NCBI GenBank assembly: GCA_050951605.1
Contig: JBMNJJ010000002.1
Coordinates: 186,001-250,000, forward strand
Length of the DNA: 64,000 nt
DNA from: DUTS01 sp050951605
GTDB lineage: Bacteria; Bacillota; Peptococcia; DRI-13; DTU073
Direction of reading: 5' to 3'
A model generated the notes under the pieces. That model was not told where the DNA came from. It searched no databases and saw nothing but the letters and a program-made list of their open reading frames with translations. A program made the position numbers and the translations under genes. Positions 9,104-17,478 of the stretch are shown piece by piece. Numbering within the stretch: the first letter of the stretch is position 1; every line of letters starts with the position of its first letter.

Positions 9104-10273
9104 ATGGGCGGAAGTTGTGATTACAAGTATTCTAAAGTTAAGAACAAACAGAAGGTTCAGGGTACTATTGATGAGCCTAATAAAGACGGTTTTGCACACT
9201 TTATGTTGAAAGAAATTTATGAACAGCCGCAAGCTTTTCAAAAGACGCTACAAGGTCGTATTCAACAAGGTCAAGTAAAATTTGCAGAATTAAATTTTAC
9301 TCAAGAACAAGTAAAAAAGTGGGATAAAATTTATATTATAGCTTGTGGTACTGCTTATCATTCCGGATTGTTTAGTAAATCTTTATTGGAAGAGTTTTCA
9401 GGCGTTTTTGCGGAAGTAGAAATTGCTTCCGAATTTCGTTATTGTAATCCGCTGATTGATGAAAACACGTTAGCTATTTTTGTTAGCCAGTCCGGGGAAA
9501 CAGCAGATACTTTAGGGGCATTACGTAAAGCAAAAAATAGTGGGGCTACTACGTTGGCGATTACTAATGTTGTAGGTAGTACTATTTCGCAGGAAGCAGA
9601 TTATAATATTTATCTCGAGGCAGGTCCGGAGATTGCGGTGGCTTCCACAAAAGCTTATACCACAATGTTGATTATCCAATATTTATTAAGTATTTACTTA
9701 GCACAAGTGAAAGGTACAATGCCGGAGCAGAAAAAAACAAAAATTTTAACTGCTTTACAGGAACTTCCGGAAAAAGCACAACAAATATTAGAACAAAAGG
9801 AATTTTATTTGGAAATTATTCAAGAAATAAAAAATGTGCAGAGTCTCTTTTTTATCGGACGTGTTTTTGACTATTATACTGCTATGGAAGGGGCTCTAAA
9901 GCTGAAAGAAACCTCTTACATTCATGCCGAGGCTTATGGTGCCGGAGAAATAAAACATGGTACGATGGCTATTGTGACGGAAGAAACTCCTGTAGTTGCT
10001 GTTGCCGTACAGAAAAGCGTTTATGAAAAAACTTTGCATATTGTGAAAGAAGTAGCGGACAAAGGAGTTTTTGTTCTTGCTGTGGTTGAAGAGGGTGATA
10101 CAGAGATGCAAAAGTGGGCAAACAAGGTTATTTATATCCCTCAAATTGAAAATATAGTTAGCCCTGTTTTAACTGTAATTCCTTTACAGTTGTTGGCTTA
10201 CTATACTGCTGTAGCTAGAGGTTGTGATGTTGATCAACCACGTAATTTAACGAAAGCGGTGACGACGGAATAA
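9104..10273 (+). CDS. GlmS-like glucosamine-6-phosphate isomerase/synthase lacking the glutaminase domain
   Basis: The 389-residue product matches only the tandem-SIS isomerase half of GlmS. GFAHFMLKEIYEQP is the usual entry to that half. It is followed by ACGTAYHSG, SQSGETADTLGAL, EAGPEIAVASTKAYT, and AYGAGEIKHGT with the catalytic Glu and Lys. The C-terminus VDQPRNLTKAVTTE keeps the terminal Lys of the GlmS active site. The usual ~240-residue Ntn glutaminase domain beginning MCGI is absent; about 30 unrelated residues replace it. ATG 9104 is preferred over TTG 9071 because GAGGGGGA lies just upstream. It could make glucosamine-6-phosphate from fructose-6-phosphate and ammonia, or act as a deaminase. 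A complete glmS elsewhere cannot be excluded. Confidence 0.85.
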   Translation: MGGSCDYKYSKVKNKQKVQGTIDEPNKDGFAHFMLKEIYEQPQAFQKTLQGRIQQGQVKFAELNFTQEQVKKWDKIYIIACGTAYHSGLFSKSLLEEFSGVFAEVEIASEFRYCNPLIDENTLAIFVSQSGETADTLGALRKAKNSGATTLAITNVVGSTISQEADYNIYLEAGPEIAVASTKAYTTMLIIQYLLSIYLAQVKGTMPEQKKTKILTALQELPEKAQQILEQKEFYLEIIQEIKNVQSLFFIGRVFDYYTAMEGALKLKETSYIHAEAYGAGEIKHGTMAIVTEETPVVAVAVQKSVYEKTLHIVKEVADKGVFVLAVVEEGDTEMQKWANKVIYIPQIENIVSPVLTVIPLQLLAYYTAVARGCDVDQPRNLTKAVTTE

Positions 10274-10300
10274 TATAGCTTAAAGAGAATAGGAACAATA

Positions 10301-10338
10301 AAAACAGGGAGCTAGACATTTTTTGTCTCCCTGTTTTT
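10301..10338 (+). terminator. Rho-independent terminator after the GlmS-like gene
   Basis: AAAACAGGGAG (10301-10311) pairs perfectly with CTCCCTGTTTT (10327-10337) around a 15-base loop, followed by Ts. A TATAAT-like box (TATATAAT near 10344) follows directly and probably serves the next gene. Confidence 0.85.
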
Positions 10339-10383
10339 AAGGTATATAATAGTAAAAAAATTATTTAAAAAGGGGTATAAATA

Positions 10384-10731
10384 ATGGATAAACATAAATT
10401 TATTTGGATTCCGCGAATTTTAGCAATTATTTTTATTTTATTTATTTCCGTTCTTTCTTTAGATGTGTTTTCTATGGAAGATACTTTTTTGAGAATGGTC
10501 GTGGGTCTTTTTGTTCATTTATTACCGTTTCTAATTTTATTAGCGATGCTAATAGTTTTTTGGAAACAACCACGTTATTGTGGTTATGTTTTTCTTTTTC
10601 TCGGGATAGTATTTACTTTGTTTTTTAAAACATATCTACGCGTTGATGTTTTTCTATTGATTTCATTCCCACCATTACTTATTGGAGTATTATTTGTTGT
10701 GGCTCATTTCCGGCAAAAAAGAAGTAGGTAA
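10384..10731 (+). CDS. Small multi-span membrane protein, unknown function
   Basis: The 115-residue protein has four hydrophobic segments, roughly residues 10-30, 40-60, 67-85 and 90-108. A short basic N-terminus (MDKHK) and a basic tail (RQKRSR) flank them. Charged residues are confined to loops. It stands alone between a terminator and a noncoding stretch, with AAAAGGGG about nine bases before the ATG. I do not recognise a family with confidence; it resembles small uncharacterised Firmicute integral membrane proteins. No catalytic motif is visible. Confidence 0.75.
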   Translation: MDKHKFIWIPRILAIIFILFISVLSLDVFSMEDTFLRMVVGLFVHLLPFLILLAMLIVFWKQPRYCGYVFLFLGIVFTLFFKTYLRVDVFLLISFPPLLIGVLFVVAHFRQKRSR

Positions 10732-10796
10732 GCCGAAAGCCCATATTTAAATCACCGTGATAAAGGTTTTTATACTGATTAAGTTTCACCAGATAC

Positions 10797-10825
10797 TTGC
10801 AATTTAGCTAAAAATTAGATATAAT
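10797..10825 (+). promoter_or_regulatory. SigA-type promoter for a probable small RNA
   Basis: TTGCAA (10797-10802) and a consensus TATAAT (10820-10825) are separated by exactly 17 bases. No open reading frame of note follows before the hairpin ending near 11000, so the transcript is probably noncoding. Confidence 0.65.
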
Positions 10826-10830
10826 TCACA

Positions 10831-11011
10831 TAGATGTTATGATTAAAAATTTAAGAAAACGTCTTGAAACGGGCGTTATAATACCGTTAATGGCTGAGTT
10901 GCAATTTAGCCCAACGGAGTTTCAGTAGTTGTAGTTAAATAGCAGATTCATAATTATTAGACGTATAAAGGCTACACTTATCAATGGGAGTAGCCTTTAT
11001 AGTTATTTTTT
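10831..11011 (+). ncRNA. Candidate structured small RNA (about 180 nt)
   Basis: This noncoding stretch between a strong promoter and a terminator-like hairpin can fold into nested helices. ACGTCT (10859-10864) pairs with AGACGT (10959-10964), TGAAAC (10865-10870) with GTTTCA (10919-10924), CCGTT (10884-10888) with AACGG (10913-10917), and GGCT (10892-10895) with AGCC (10908-10911). The end is a 10-bp stem TAAAGGCTAC/GTAGCCTTTA (10966-10975, 10990-10999) with a T-run at 11006-11011. No known RNA family was recognised by eye. The weak spacing between last stem and T-run, and the lack of any homolog comparison, keep confidence moderate. Confidence 0.5.
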
Positions 11012-11383
11012 AAAATATGGAAGGATTGTTTTTAGAAGTTTATTTATTAATTTTAGTTCATGGGGTGAACATTTATTAAGCAAGACAATTATTTCTTCAT
11101 AGTTATCGGTGGTATCTACTTTATAGATGTTATGAACATCACGAGCATAATAAGCCTGAGGAGTGTTTAGTCCAAAAATGAGGTAGTCTAAAGAGATATG
11201 TAAACAATGGGCTATTTTTACTAAAGCGTTGAGACTCATTTGGCGTTCGCCGCGTTCCAGTTGTCCGACATAGTAATCGGAAAGCCCAATAATTTCGGCG
11301 AATTCTTCTCGTGAGAGTTCAAATATTTCTCTTTGTTCACGTATTCTTTGTCCAATCGCTTTGCAATCTATTTTGTTCTTCAT
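11003..11383 (-). CDS. XRE-family helix-turn-helix regulator
   Basis: The 126-residue protein begins with a Cro/CI-type helix-turn-helix (about residues 10-68: IGQRIREQREIFELSREEFA, then IIGLSDYYVGQLERGERQMS). A roughly 55-residue tail ending LKLINKLLKTILPYFKK follows, probably a dimerisation helix. The ATG has AAGGAGTG upstream on the minus strand. It points toward the candidate small RNA and shares the 10966-10999 hairpin with it as a possible convergent terminator. Single-domain regulators of this kind often control stationary-phase or sporulation genes. The Spo0E-like gene lies divergently upstream, but the target is not known. Confidence 0.85.
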   Translation of the reverse strand: MKNKIDCKAIGQRIREQREIFELSREEFAEIIGLSDYYVGQLERGERQMSLNALVKIAHCLHISLDYLIFGLNTPQAYYARDVHNIYKVDTTDNYEEIIVLLNKCSPHELKLINKLLKTILPYFKK

Positions 11384-11459
11384 TTTTATTCACTCCTTAG
11401 ATAATACTTTATCTGAATTAATGTTGCAGCTGAATTTGCCAGTTGCTAATATTTATTAT

Positions 11460-11488
11460 TTGCAATTAGCATTCGTTTGATGTAAAAT
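11460..11488 (+). promoter_or_regulatory. SigA-type promoter for the Spo0E-like / GGDEF pair
   Basis: TTGCAA (11460-11465), 17 bases, then TAAAAT (11483-11488) with an extended TG just before it. The -35 lies in TTGCAATTAGC, almost the same string as at 10797 and 10899 (TTGCAATTTAGC). The promoter diverges from the XRE gene. Confidence 0.5.
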
Positions 11489-11525
11489 TATGTCTAGAAT
11501 TTTGAATATACAGATGGAGTAAATA

Positions 11526-11699
11526 ATGAAGGATAAAATTGAACGGGTGAGAAATATTCTTTATAAAGCAGCAGACTTAAATGTGAGTTATGACTTGCTT
11601 TTGCAAATAAGTCAAAAGCTTGATAAGTATATCGTGGAATATTTACGTGAGAGTGAATCTCAAAAGGGTAATTTAAATAGGAGGAAAAATGAAGGATAA
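11526..11699 (+). CDS. Spo0E-like aspartyl-phosphate phosphatase (small protein)
   Basis: This 57-codon frame begins MKDKIERVRNILYKAADLNV and contains QISQKLDKYIVEYL. That fits the Spo0E signature S-x-x-L-D-x-x-I on the second helix of a helical hairpin. Spo0E-family proteins dephosphorylate Spo0A and delay sporulation. Length and helix pattern fit. ATG 11526 follows TGGAGTAAATA. The last codons overlap the next gene's start (11689) and contain its ribosome site, so translation is coupled. No other gene candidate lies here. Confidence 0.7.
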   Translation: MKDKIERVRNILYKAADLNVSYDLLLQISQKLDKYIVEYLRESESQKGNLNRRKNEG

Positions 11700-12354
11700 A
11701 ATTTATAATTATGCTCCTGTCGTTTTATTAATAACGGGGCTGATTTTATTGTTAGGTATGTTTTGTATAGACAAATACATTTTTAATCATTCTTTTAGTT
11801 GGGTAAGAATATTATTAATAATTATTTTAATTTTGCTTTGTACATTTTGCGGGGTAATTATTAGGAATTTATATCTACAGGTACATACAGATACATTAAC
11901 CGGTTTACATAATCGTAAATATTTCTATACAAAATTAGCTGAAATAAAAATTAAAAAATTTTTCTCATTAATTTTAATTGACCTTGATGACTTTAAAAAT
12001 GTTAATGACACTTATGGACATTTAGCGGGTGACCAGGTATTACAACAATTTGCAGAGATTTTAAATAAAAATACTAGAAAAAATGATATCATTGCTCGTT
12101 GGGGTGGAGAAGAATTTGCGTTAATTCTTCCGGAAACTGGTCTCCAAGAAGCTTTTAAAATTGCTGATAGAATTAGGACAGTAGTAGAAGGTTATGTTTT
12201 TTCTTGTAAAAAAAACACCTGTAAAATTACAATAAGTATTGGTATTGCTGCCACAAAAGAAGGAACGGATTTGGGCATCGAACAGTTTGTAAAAATTGCA
12301 GATGAAGCCCTTTATAGGGCTAAAGAAAAAAAGAATTCTATTGTTATGGTTTAA
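11689..12354 (+). CDS. Membrane-anchored diguanylate cyclase (GGDEF)
   Basis: Two membrane segments (about residues 9-27 and 39-60) lead into a GGDEF domain starting TDTLTGLHNRKYF. The active-site motif is GGEEF (139-143), with substrate-binding DLDDFKNVNDTYGH before it. The inhibitory I-site RxxD is present as RKND (130-133), exactly five residues before GGEEF, so product feedback by cyclic di-GMP is likely. No EAL or sensory domain is present, so input would come from the short membrane part or from a partner. The gene overlaps the Spo0E-like gene by 11 bases, which links the two in expression. Confidence 0.9.
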   Translation: MKDKIYNYAPVVLLITGLILLLGMFCIDKYIFNHSFSWVRILLIIILILLCTFCGVIIRNLYLQVHTDTLTGLHNRKYFYTKLAEIKIKKFFSLILIDLDDFKNVNDTYGHLAGDQVLQQFAEILNKNTRKNDIIARWGGEEFALILPETGLQEAFKIADRIRTVVEGYVFSCKKNTCKITISIGIAATKEGTDLGIEQFVKIADEALYRAKEKKNSIVMV

Positions 12355-12377
12355 TTGGCACAAAAAAAGGAGGGAAT

Positions 12378-12441
12378 AGCCTGAGAAAAGTTAATTCTTT
12401 CTTTAGTTAGAAGAAAGATCAAGGCTTTTTGTATCAGGCTA
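12378..12441 (+). promoter_or_regulatory. Hairpin between ribosome site and start codon of the YhaO-like gene
   Basis: AGCCTGA (12378-12384) pairs perfectly with TCAGGCT (12435-12441) and encloses CTTTCTT/AAGAAAG (12397-12403, 12411-12417). A competing pairing of AGCCT with AGGCT (12422-12426), followed by TTTTT, would act as a terminator after the GGDEF gene. AAAGGAGGGA (12367-12376) lies just before the structure, while the next gene's ATG at 12450 has no nearby ribosome site. Confidence 0.5.
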
Positions 12442-12449
12442 GATTTTTT

Positions 12450-13700
12450 ATGATTAAATTTTTACATTTGGCTGATGTTCATTTAGATACGGCTTTTCAG
12501 AATCGTGACACTAAAATGCGTTCTTTACTCAGAGAGGCAGGACGAGAGGCTTTTAGGGCAGGAGTTGATTTAGCTCTTTCGTCCGGCTGCCATGCTCTAT
12601 TAATAAGTGGGGACTTATTTGATAATCAGACATTAAGTTTTACAACGGAAAAATTTTTGCTTACAGAAATGCAACGTTTAGCACAGGGACAAGTTCAGGT
12701 TTTTTATGCGACAGGAAATCATGACCCATCCGGTAGTAAATATCGCGTAAAGCAGATTCTTTGGCCTGATAATGTACATATTTTTTCTCAATGTATACCG
12801 GAGTCATATCCACTTATTAATAGTGAAGGGCAAACGATAGCTATGATTGTGGGAGCTGGTCATGAAAATTCAAAGGAAAGTGAGAATTTAGCAAGTTCTT
12901 TTCCCGAAGCACGAAATTATGATGTACCTTTTATTGCTGTATTGCATGCTTTGGTTACAGGAAGTAGTGGTGAGGCTGAACATGAGCGGTATGCTCCTTG
13001 CACTTTACTTGATTTAAAAGAAAAGGGCTATGTTTATTGGGCTTTGGGTCATATACATCAGCGTGGGGTTTTATCTGAAAGTCCCTATATTGTTTATCCT
13101 GGTAATTTGCTGGGACGAAATCCTCGTGAAAATGGGACTAAGGGTGCTTATCTAGTAGAAATTGATGATTATGGTCAAGTAAAAATAGATTTTTATCCTT
13201 TGGCTCCACTTTGTTGGTATGACTTGACGATTAATAATTTGGCAGAAGCAGATAATCTAGAAAAATTGGAACAATTAATTATCAGAGCAGTTGAAGAGCA
13301 GTTGAAAAACAAGCTTAAGGAAGAAAAGATTTTACTACGTCTTAAACTTGCTGGTCCTTGTCCGTTGTATCGGGAATTGACTGTTGCGGAAAACTTGGCT
13401 GTTCTTACGGAAAACTTAACATTTCTTTTGTCTTTGGAGTATTTAGAGTTAAATGAAGAGGGGCTTTTTCCTCCTCTTCATTTGGAGAGATATGGAAATG
13501 AGCCTCATGTTTTAAGTGAATTACTTAATTTAATTTCTTCTTTGACAAGTGATGAGACCAAGCTTTTAGAAATAGCTCCGGTGGAATTGGCTGGTTGTCC
13601 TAAAAATGTTGAGCCCAGGGAAAAAATTAAATATCTATATACTCTTCTGCAAGGTTTAGATTATGAAGCTGTTGCTCGTTTAGTGGAGGTGGAGGAGTAA
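12450..13700 (+). CDS. SbcD/YhaO-like DNA repair metallophosphoesterase
   Basis: The 416-residue protein begins MIKFLHLADVHLDTAF and has the full calcineurin-like nuclease set: DxH (ADVH), GDLFDN, YATGNHD, VLHALV and ALGHIHQ. This family gives Mn-dependent nucleases that pair with a large SMC-like ATPase. In Bacillus the matching pair is yhaO-yhaN. ATG 12450 is chosen because the family starts MIKFLH; TTG 12429 is a weaker alternative. The stop overlaps the next gene's ATG (TAATG), so the two are translationally coupled. The likely role is processing of broken or blocked DNA ends in the cytoplasm. Confidence 0.88.
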   Translation: MIKFLHLADVHLDTAFQNRDTKMRSLLREAGREAFRAGVDLALSSGCHALLISGDLFDNQTLSFTTEKFLLTEMQRLAQGQVQVFYATGNHDPSGSKYRVKQILWPDNVHIFSQCIPESYPLINSEGQTIAMIVGAGHENSKESENLASSFPEARNYDVPFIAVLHALVTGSSGEAEHERYAPCTLLDLKEKGYVYWALGHIHQRGVLSESPYIVYPGNLLGRNPRENGTKGAYLVEIDDYGQVKIDFYPLAPLCWYDLTINNLAEADNLEKLEQLIIRAVEEQLKNKLKEEKILLRLKLAGPCPLYRELTVAENLAVLTENLTFLLSLEYLELNEEGLFPPLHLERYGNEPHVLSELLNLISSLTSDETKLLEIAPVELAGCPKNVEPREKIKYLYTLLQGLDYEAVARLVEVEE

Positions 13701-16381
13701 TGAAAATAAAGTCTATTCAGGCCTCTAGTTTTGGTTGTTTGCAAGATTGGGAGATGGAGGGTCTAGATACCAATTTAGTGGTTATTTATGGAAATAATGA
13801 AGCGGGAAAAAGTACATTTTTTCATTTAATCGAGACTTTGTTTTATGGTTGGCGACCGGTAAAGAATAATCCCTATCTGCCTTGGGAAGGGAAGGCAGCT
13901 TCTATTACTGCAAGGCTTGTCAAAAACAATAGTGAAGAGATAATTGTGCAAAGAAGTTTACATAATCGAGCTCAAGGTGAAGTAATTAAGGGACAGACTA
14001 GTTTTAATCTAGGGAATAAAGGTTTGGAGATGTTAGCTTTTTTACCGCGGGACATCTTTTCCGAAGTTTATTTTTTAACTTTAGAGCAATTACGGTTTCC
14101 GGATGCTAGTGCCTGGCAGGAATTGCAGGACCAATTATTAGGGGGACAATTTACTTCGTTTTTAAAACCTGTTTCTGCTGTTGCTGCCGCTTTAGAAGAT
14201 GAAGCTAGTAGTTTATGGCGACCGGATCGACGTGGTAAACCGGAAGCGAAACGATTACAAAAGGAAATTTTAGAGTTAACACACCGAAGAAAAAAAGCTT
14301 TAGAAAATGAACAAAATTTAAGAGATAAGGAACAGCAATTATTTAATCTTTGTCAAGCACAAGAGGAAAACAAAGAAAAGAGAATCCAGTTATTAGCCGA
14401 CCTTAATCGTGCGGAACGTTTATTACCGGTAAAAAAGAAGTTACAGCGGATTGCTGAACTAAGGTCAGCTGTCGGAAATATAGGGGAAATTGCTCAATTA
14501 CCTGAGGACCCGCAAAAAATTTTAGAAAAGATAGCGGATGATTTGAAAATTGTAGAAGAAGAAATGAAAAAGGCTATCGAGAAAAGGAAATACTTCACAG
14601 AGCAGGCAGGTTCTTTTGGTGAGGTAGAACAGTTATTTATGGCTCAGGCTGATGAGATTGGGGAGATAACAAAGGCTTATTCATTGCTTGCTTCTGACCA
14701 ACTAGAAGTAAGTACATTACAAGGAGAATTACAGCAAAATAAACATCGTCTTATTGATTATGCAGCTACTTTTCTTTTAGGTGGTTGGAAGCCGGCAATA
14801 GAAACAAAATTAAAGAGTATTGATGAGGTTGAGTTACAGGCTGAGATTACTTCTTTTAAAGAAGTGCAAAGTAAATATCAAAATAAATTAAGTCGGTTAG
14901 AGGGTTTAAGGGGTCAGATAGGGTGCGGCAGTAACTTAAGATTGTTACGACCAATTTCCATTAGTTTTTTCCTCTTGGGGTTACTGGGTATTTTGTGGTT
15001 AGGCAATTCACCTTTGGGCTTTGCCTCGGCCTTACTTTTGATTTTAGGGTTAGGCTTGGAAGTTTATGGAGTCTTGGTGCGGGGGAAGAAGTTTAAGGAG
15101 ACTGAATTTAAAATAGTTGAACGGGAAGTAGCTGCCTTAAAAGCGGAAGAGCAACAAAGACGGGATAAAGTCAAAGCTGCTTTGCGGGGGCTTCCGGTAA
15201 CGGAACAGCGATTGAAAACACCGGATGAAACCTTATGGCTTGATGTTAAAAATATGAAGATATTTGTAGCTCAAAAAGTTGACTTTACTGAAAAGTTGTG
15301 TCAGGTGGAAGAGAGATTATCTAGTTATGAAAATAGAATCAATGCGCTTTTAGAGGTACTGAAGTGTACTTCAGCAGGAGAGATGCTTGCTGATTTACGT
15401 AAATTAGAAAAAGGTTTAACTACAGCCAGAGAATGTCAAACGAAAGCTGAGCATGCGGTGAGTAATTTATGTGAAGTTGAGGAACAATTGGTAGAATTGC
15501 AAGGCAAAAAAGAAAAGCTTGTCGAGGAAAGGAAATTATTGCTTAGTAATATAGAAAGCTTACCTGGTGAAAATCTACAGGAGAAAATTGATAACCTTTT
15601 ATTGTGGAGAGATTATTGGCAACAGGCACAAACTTTACGGCAGGACTTAGAAAGAGAGTATCCGGATTTAAAGGCTATAGAAAGGGAGATTGCTGAAGCA
15701 GAAGCACGGGAGGAAATGTGGCTTTTTAGTGACCATGAACTTGCAGCAAAGAAAATTGCTTTAAGTGAAGTGGAGGAGCAGGGGGCAGATTTAAAAGAGG
15801 AAAGGGCGAGAAGAGAAACAGAGCTTAAACATATGGCTGAACAAGAAAGGATAGATGACCTTACAGGGGCGATTCAACAGTTACAAGCAGAGCGTAAGGT
15901 AGCCTGTGTTAAACGAGATCGGTTAATTTTTTTGAGAAATTTACTTAAGGAGGCTGATCGTTGTTTCCGCGAAAAACATCAACCTGATGTTTTACAGAAA
16001 GCGGGGCATTATCTAGAGAAAATTACTGAGGGGCGTTATGACCGGCTTTTTGTGCAGGATGATGGTAGTGGTTTAATGGTGCGGAGTAATTATACAGATC
16101 AGCTTTTACAGGCGAATTTTCCTTTGAGTCGGGGAACTTTAGAACAAATTTATCTTGCTTTACGTTTAGCCTTAGCTGAACATTTGGATGCAGAGAGAGA
16201 GGTAGTACCTCTATTTTTAGATGAAGTTTTAGTTAATTGGGATGGCGTAAGATTACAAAAAGGCTTGAGAATTTTGCATGACCTTGCCGAAGAGAGACAA
16301 ATTTTCTTATTTACTTGTCATGACTGGTTAGTAAATAAAATAAAAAAGATGATGAAAGTAAAGGTAGTTGAGCTAAATTGA
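13700..16381 (+). CDS. YhaN-like SMC/Rad50-type ATPase
   Basis: The 893-residue partner of the upstream nuclease has Walker A GNNEAGKST (31-39) at the N-terminus and Walker B VVPLFLDEVLVNWD near the C-terminus, with an LSRGTLEQIYLALRLAL signature between. This is the Rad50/SbcC layout in which the two ends meet to form the ATPase. Long Glu/Lys/Gln-rich coiled coils fill residues about 180-700. A hydrophobic hairpin lies in the middle (about 415-455, SISFFLLGLLGILWLG and onward), as in YhaN, suggesting membrane contact. No zinc hook CxxC was noticed. Confidence 0.88.
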   Translation: MKIKSIQASSFGCLQDWEMEGLDTNLVVIYGNNEAGKSTFFHLIETLFYGWRPVKNNPYLPWEGKAASITARLVKNNSEEIIVQRSLHNRAQGEVIKGQTSFNLGNKGLEMLAFLPRDIFSEVYFLTLEQLRFPDASAWQELQDQLLGGQFTSFLKPVSAVAAALEDEASSLWRPDRRGKPEAKRLQKEILELTHRRKKALENEQNLRDKEQQLFNLCQAQEENKEKRIQLLADLNRAERLLPVKKKLQRIAELRSAVGNIGEIAQLPEDPQKILEKIADDLKIVEEEMKKAIEKRKYFTEQAGSFGEVEQLFMAQADEIGEITKAYSLLASDQLEVSTLQGELQQNKHRLIDYAATFLLGGWKPAIETKLKSIDEVELQAEITSFKEVQSKYQNKLSRLEGLRGQIGCGSNLRLLRPISISFFLLGLLGILWLGNSPLGFASALLLILGLGLEVYGVLVRGKKFKETEFKIVEREVAALKAEEQQRRDKVKAALRGLPVTEQRLKTPDETLWLDVKNMKIFVAQKVDFTEKLCQVEERLSSYENRINALLEVLKCTSAGEMLADLRKLEKGLTTARECQTKAEHAVSNLCEVEEQLVELQGKKEKLVEERKLLLSNIESLPGENLQEKIDNLLLWRDYWQQAQTLRQDLEREYPDLKAIEREIAEAEAREEMWLFSDHELAAKKIALSEVEEQGADLKEERARRETELKHMAEQERIDDLTGAIQQLQAERKVACVKRDRLIFLRNLLKEADRCFREKHQPDVLQKAGHYLEKITEGRYDRLFVQDDGSGLMVRSNYTDQLLQANFPLSRGTLEQIYLALRLALAEHLDAEREVVPLFLDEVLVNWDGVRLQKGLRILHDLAEERQIFLFTCHDWLVNKIKKMMKVKVVELN

Positions 16382-16399
16382 GCCCAACTACCTTTTTTT
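16361..16399 (+). terminator. Rho-independent terminator overlapping the yhaN-like stop
   Basis: AAGGTAGTTG (16361-16370) pairs with CAACTACCTT (16385-16394), followed by a T-run to 16399. The stem begins inside the last codons of the gene. Confidence 0.9.
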
Positions 16400-16532
16400 G
16401 ACTTTAAATGTTAATTTTTTTGCAACCACTTTTCTTCTCATTTTTGATACAATTAAAATAGTATAAATATACGGTTTTGAAAGTATATTTTGTAGAGAAA
16501 TTTTGTTTTGCTTAAAGAGAGTGATGTAGAGA

Positions 16533-17450
16533 ATGTTAGAGTTATTATTAGAAAAGAGAAGAAAAAAGTTAAAAAGATATAAGCGGTTACAAAGAGGGCG
16601 AAAACTAGTGTTTTTATTAGTATTTTTGCTGCTGTTTTTTAGCAGCCCTCGGTTTATTGATACAGAAATAATGGGTAGTATGGAAATGGATAATTTATCT
16701 TCCGATAAAGATAGTTTAAGTGAAGAAAATACAGAAAAAGAGTCGGAAACACAGGTTGTAGAACAAGAAGAGCCTGTTTCTGAAAATCAGGTAATAGAGC
16801 AGGAAGTTAGATCGGAAAAAGTCCCGGAAGTTAATCAGGAGGTAAATCAAGAAGTAAAAATAGCTTATCTTACTTTTGATGATGGACCTACTAGTTATTT
16901 GACAAATATTTTGGATATTTTAGCGAAATATGAGGTGCCAGCTACCTTTTTTATGTTGGAACCGCAAATGAATGTTCATGCTAATGTTCTTTGCCGTATG
17001 AATGAAGAAGGGCATGGTTTGGGGTTACATGGGGTTACTCATAATCGTCAACAATTTTATGCTTCTCAAGAGAGTGTTTTAGGTGAGATGAATACAGCTC
17101 AAGCTACATTAGCAGAAATAACAGGTGTCAAAACAGTATTAATTAGAACACCGTATGGTAGTAGACCTTATATGAAACCGGCATATAGGGAAGCCCTTGG
17201 GAAAGCTGGTTATAAAATATGGGATTGGAATGTAGATAGCAAAGACTGGTTTTATCGAGATAAGCGCATGGTTGAGGATACGCTTCAACAAATAGAAGCT
17301 TTAGAGAAAAAGAAGGTAACTCCTGTTATTTTATTGCATGAACGAAAAGAAACGGTGCAATTTTTACCCCAAATATTAAAGTATTTGCAAAGTAAAAATT
17401 ATGTTTTAAAAGTACCTGATGCGGAAACTGTGCCGGTACAGTTTAAGTAG
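16533..17450 (+). CDS. Membrane-anchored polysaccharide deacetylase (NodB family)
   Basis: The 305-residue protein has a basic N-terminus, one membrane anchor (about 25-37) and a Glu/Gln-rich spacer (50-105). A NodB deacetylase domain follows: YLTFDDGPTS with catalytic Asp116 and metal-binding Asp117, metal His pair in GLHGVTHN, then RTPYGSRPY, WDWNVDSKDW and ILLHE. All five family motifs are present. It probably removes acetyl groups from peptidoglycan or another GlcNAc polymer outside the membrane. The ribosome site is poor. It stands alone after a terminator. Confidence 0.9.
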   Translation: MLELLLEKRRKKLKRYKRLQRGRKLVFLLVFLLLFFSSPRFIDTEIMGSMEMDNLSSDKDSLSEENTEKESETQVVEQEEPVSENQVIEQEVRSEKVPEVNQEVNQEVKIAYLTFDDGPTSYLTNILDILAKYEVPATFFMLEPQMNVHANVLCRMNEEGHGLGLHGVTHNRQQFYASQESVLGEMNTAQATLAEITGVKTVLIRTPYGSRPYMKPAYREALGKAGYKIWDWNVDSKDWFYRDKRMVEDTLQQIEALEKKKVTPVILLHERKETVQFLPQILKYLQSKNYVLKVPDAETVPVQFK

Positions 17451-17478
17451 CTTAATTGCAATATCGCACTTAATTTTC

